From Desulfobacterales bacterium (GTDB lineage Bacteria > Desulfobacterota > Desulfobacteria > Desulfobacterales > UBA5852), in assembly GCA_016735415.1 (NCBI GenBank), contig JAERRP010000295.1:1-8246 (forward strand): a stretch of 8,246 nt of DNA. Reading direction: 5' to 3'. Within the stretch, counting starts at the first letter, position 1; each line of letters opens with the position of its first letter. The position numbers and the translations under genes were made by a program. Under the pieces are notes generated by a model. The model saw only the letters and a program-made list of their open reading frames with translations, did not search any database and was not told where the DNA came from. Shown piece by piece: positions 6,106-8,246 of the stretch.

Positions 6106-8246
6106 ATGAACCTTGATCGAATCCTCAACGCCGAATCAGTGGCCATCGTGGGCGCTTCGCGCAATGAAACCAAACGCGGTTTTCAGGCCATCAAGATCCT
6201 CCTGGCAGAAAAATTTACAGGTCCCATCTACCCGGTCAACCCCAGGGAAAAGAACATCCTGGGAATTGCCTGCCACCCCAGCGTGGCCGCCATTCCCGGG
6301 GAAGTCGATCTGGCCCTGATCACCACCCCGGCGTCCACCATTCCCGCCATTCTGGAAGACTGCGGAGCGAAAGGCGTCGCCGGCGCCGTCATCATTGCCG
6401 GCGGTTTCGGCGAACTGGGGGCACAGGGACGCCAGTTGGAGGCGCAGATCACCGCCCTGGCCCGCCGGCACCGGATTCGCCTGATCGGCCCCAACACCTC
6501 GGGTATGATCAATCTTCACCAGAACCTCAACCTGGTGGGACTCAGGGACGCTCCCCGCGGCGATATCGCGCTCCTGTCCCAGAGCGGCAATATGGCCCTG
6601 ACCCTGATCACCGAGGCCCGGCTCAAGAGCCGCAAAGGGTTCTCCTATTACGTCGGGGTAGGCAACGAAGCGGATATAAAATTCCACGAGTATCTGGCCT
6701 TTTTCGAGCAGGATCCCGCTACCCGGGCGATCTTAATGTACGTGGAAGGCATGCGCGACGGGCGCCGCTTCCTGCAGCAGGCCTACCGCACCACCCGCAA
6801 AAAACCGGTGATCCTGCTGAAAAGTGGCCGTTCGGCCACGGGCAAGCGCTCGGCCGGATCGCATACCGGCGCCCTGGCGGGGATGTCCCAGGTGGCCCGG
6901 GGGGCGTTCGAGCGGGCCGGCATTGTGGTGATCGAAAATTCGGACGAGCTTTTTCCGGCCGCGGAAACCCTCGCCAGCCTGCCGCCCATCCGCAACAACC
7001 AGGTGGCCATCCTGGCGGACGGCGGCGGCCACGCCACAATTGCGACTGACATGCTGACCGATCTGGGGATAGGACTCCCCGAACTGAGCCCCAAAACCCA
7101 GGCCGCCCTGCGCCGGATCCTGCCGGGGGCGGCCTCCGTGCCCAACCCTGTGGATGTGGCCGGCGGCACCGATGCCGACCCTTCGCTTTTCGCCGACTGC
7201 GCCCGCATCATTTTGAACGACCGCGCTGTCGGCGGTCTTCTGATCGTAGGGCTCTTCGGGGGCTATGGCCTGCGTTTTGCCGCCCGCCTGGCCCTAAAAG
7301 AAGAAGATGCCGCCCACCAGATGGGCAAAATCGTGCAGAAGCGTAAAAAGCCCATCGTGGTGCACAGTCTCTACAGCGCGGAAAAGCCCCATTCCCTCGA
7401 CCTGCTGCGCTATTACGACATTACCGTCTATGATTCCCTGGAAATCGCCTGCCGCGCCATCGGCGTTCTGGCCCAGTATGGGCGCCACCTTAAATCCTAC
7501 CGGACCCGTGTTAACTTCGTGATGGAGGGGGACCGAAAAGTGCGTTCCGAAGGCCGGGGGCTTCTTCAAAAGGCCCGGGACGAAAACCGTTGTTTCCTTC
7601 TTGAACACGAAGCCAAACAGCTTTTGAAAATGCACGGGGCGCCGGTATCCGCCGATACCCTGGCCCAGTCGGCCGATGAAGCCGTGGCCAGTGCCGCCCG
7701 AGTGGGTGGCGCCGTAGCACTGAAAATCGTCTCCCCGGATATCCTGCACAAATCCGATGTCGGCGGCGTGCGGGTCAACCTCGAGGGCCAAACGGCCATT
7801 CAGGCCGCCTTTGACGAGATTATGCACAATGCCCGTGCATTTGCGCCTCAGGCCGATATCCGGGGCGTGCTGGTCTCCCCCATGGCCAGTCCCGGGGCCG
7901 AACTGATTATCGGCACCAAATACGACGACCAGTTCGGCCCCGTCATCATGTTCGGACTGGGTGGTGTCCTGGTTGAAATTCTCAAGGATGTCTCCTTCCG
8001 GGTGCTGCCCATCTCTTTGCTCGCAGCGGGCAAAATGATCGAAGAGATCAAGTCTTTTCCCATCCTGAACGGCGCTCGCGGTATCCCGCCCTACGACAAA
8101 CGGGCCATCAAACGCCTGCTGATGATCTGCTCGGAAGTTATGGCGGCCTATCCCGAAATCCGTGAAATGGACCTGAACCCGGTTATCGTCTACGAGAAGG
8201 GTTTGCGCGTCGTGGACGCCCGGATCATTCTAAAAAATAATTCACC
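6106..8246 (+). CDS. Acyl-CoA synthetase, NDP-forming (ADP-forming acetyl-CoA synthetase-like, alpha-beta fusion), 3' end cut by window edge
   Basis: The frame is open for 713 codons to the right edge without a stop; fused family members are about 700 residues, so only the last few are probably missing. Order: CoA-binding Rossmann domain (about 1-140; SVAIVGASRN at the start, GPNTSG at 128-133), succinyl-CoA-ligase-like domain (SQSGN at 158-162), the catalytic loop GSHTGALAG with the phosphohistidine His253, a linker domain, then an ATP-grasp beta domain from about 480 with ILHKSDVGGV holding His548, the second phosphate-relay His known in archaeal ADP-forming enzymes. The tail EMDLNPVIVY is typical of ATP-grasp subunits. 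The enzyme interconverts acyl-CoA, ADP and phosphate with acid, CoA and ATP; in anaerobes it usually runs toward ATP. Start ATG has GGAG 8 bases upstream. Acyl specificity is not readable; members include acetyl-, phenylacetyl- and pimeloyl-CoA enzymes. It closes the visible sixA-hydratase-synthetase group. Confidence 0.93.
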   Translation, partial: MNLDRILNAESVAIVGASRNETKRGFQAIKILLAEKFTGPIYPVNPREKNILGIACHPSVAAIPGEVDLALITTPASTIPAILEDCGAKGVAGAVIIAGGFGELGAQGRQLEAQITALARRHRIRLIGPNTSGMINLHQNLNLVGLRDAPRGDIALLSQSGNMALTLITEARLKSRKGFSYYVGVGNEADIKFHEYLAFFEQDPATRAILMYVEGMRDGRRFLQQAYRTTRKKPVILLKSGRSATGKRSAGSHTGALAGMSQVARGAFERAGIVVIENSDELFPAAETLASLPPIRNNQVAILADGGGHATIATDMLTDLGIGLPELSPKTQAALRRILPGAASVPNPVDVAGGTDADPSLFADCARIILNDRAVGGLLIVGLFGGYGLRFAARLALKEEDAAHQMGKIVQKRKKPIVVHSLYSAEKPHSLDLLRYYDITVYDSLEIACRAIGVLAQYGRHLKSYRTRVNFVMEGDRKVRSEGRGLLQKARDENRCFLLEHEAKQLLKMHGAPVSADTLAQSADEAVASAARVGGAVALKIVSPDILHKSDVGGVRVNLEGQTAIQAAFDEIMHNARAFAPQADIRGVLVSPMASPGAELIIGTKYDDQFGPVIMFGLGGVLVEILKDVSFRVLPISLLAAGKMIEEIKSFPILNGARGIPPYDKRAIKRLLMICSEVMAAYPEIREMDLNPVIVYEKGLRVVDARIILKNNS

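Noticed and set aside
6136..6687. A 183-codon minus-strand frame inside the acyl-CoA synthetase
   Set aside because: Shadow of a well-supported domain region with conserved GPNTSG and SQSGN motifs; no start signal or homology of its own.

Overview
The window looks like bacterial chromosome from a GC-rich anaerobe. The mix of an octaheme c-type cytochrome of the hydroxylamine-oxidoreductase family, a DHH phosphoesterase, a SixA-type phosphatase, and an enoyl-CoA hydratase beside a fused ADP-forming acyl-CoA synthetase suggests a Desulfobacterota-like (sulfate-reducer type) organism. That assignment is inference from gene content and composition; no marker gene is present. No tRNA, rRNA, CRISPR array, insertion sequence or phage gene was seen.

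Left part, minus strand. The first ~780 bases hold the start and most of a family 2 glycosyltransferase that runs off the left edge. It is clearly AT-richer (about 40% GC by eye) than the rest (about 60%), so a compositional boundary lies near position 880. After a 234-base gap, three minus-strand genes follow in the order of transcription: a DHH/DHHA1 phosphoesterase, an EamA/DMT 10-helix transporter whose start overlaps the phosphoesterase stop as ATGA, and, 91 bases further on, an exported octaheme cytochrome c with a GTG start and a near-perfect Shine-Dalgarno sequence.

Centre. A 325-base divergent intergenic region (4424-4748) separates the minus-strand genes from a plus-strand operon. 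It contains an AT-rich patch with two adjacent perfect dyads (operator-like), weak promoter candidates, and a nested inverted repeat just before the plus-strand ribosome binding site.

Right part, plus strand. sixA-like phosphohistidine phosphatase, enoyl-CoA hydratase/isomerase, and an alpha-beta fused NDP-forming acyl-CoA synthetase (open at the right edge) lie 64 and 63 bases apart. Each gap contains a GC-rich hairpin without a U-tract. The last two genes fit acyl-CoA breakdown with energy conservation: the hydratase acts on an enoyl-CoA and the synthetase recovers ATP from an acyl-CoA. The synthetase family works through phosphohistidine intermediates, which makes a co-encoded phosphohistidine phosphatase an intriguing neighbour.

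No clearly new system is visible. The points most worth checking are the phosphatase-synthetase pairing, the catalytic direction of the orphan octaheme cytochrome, and the structured divergent intergenic region.
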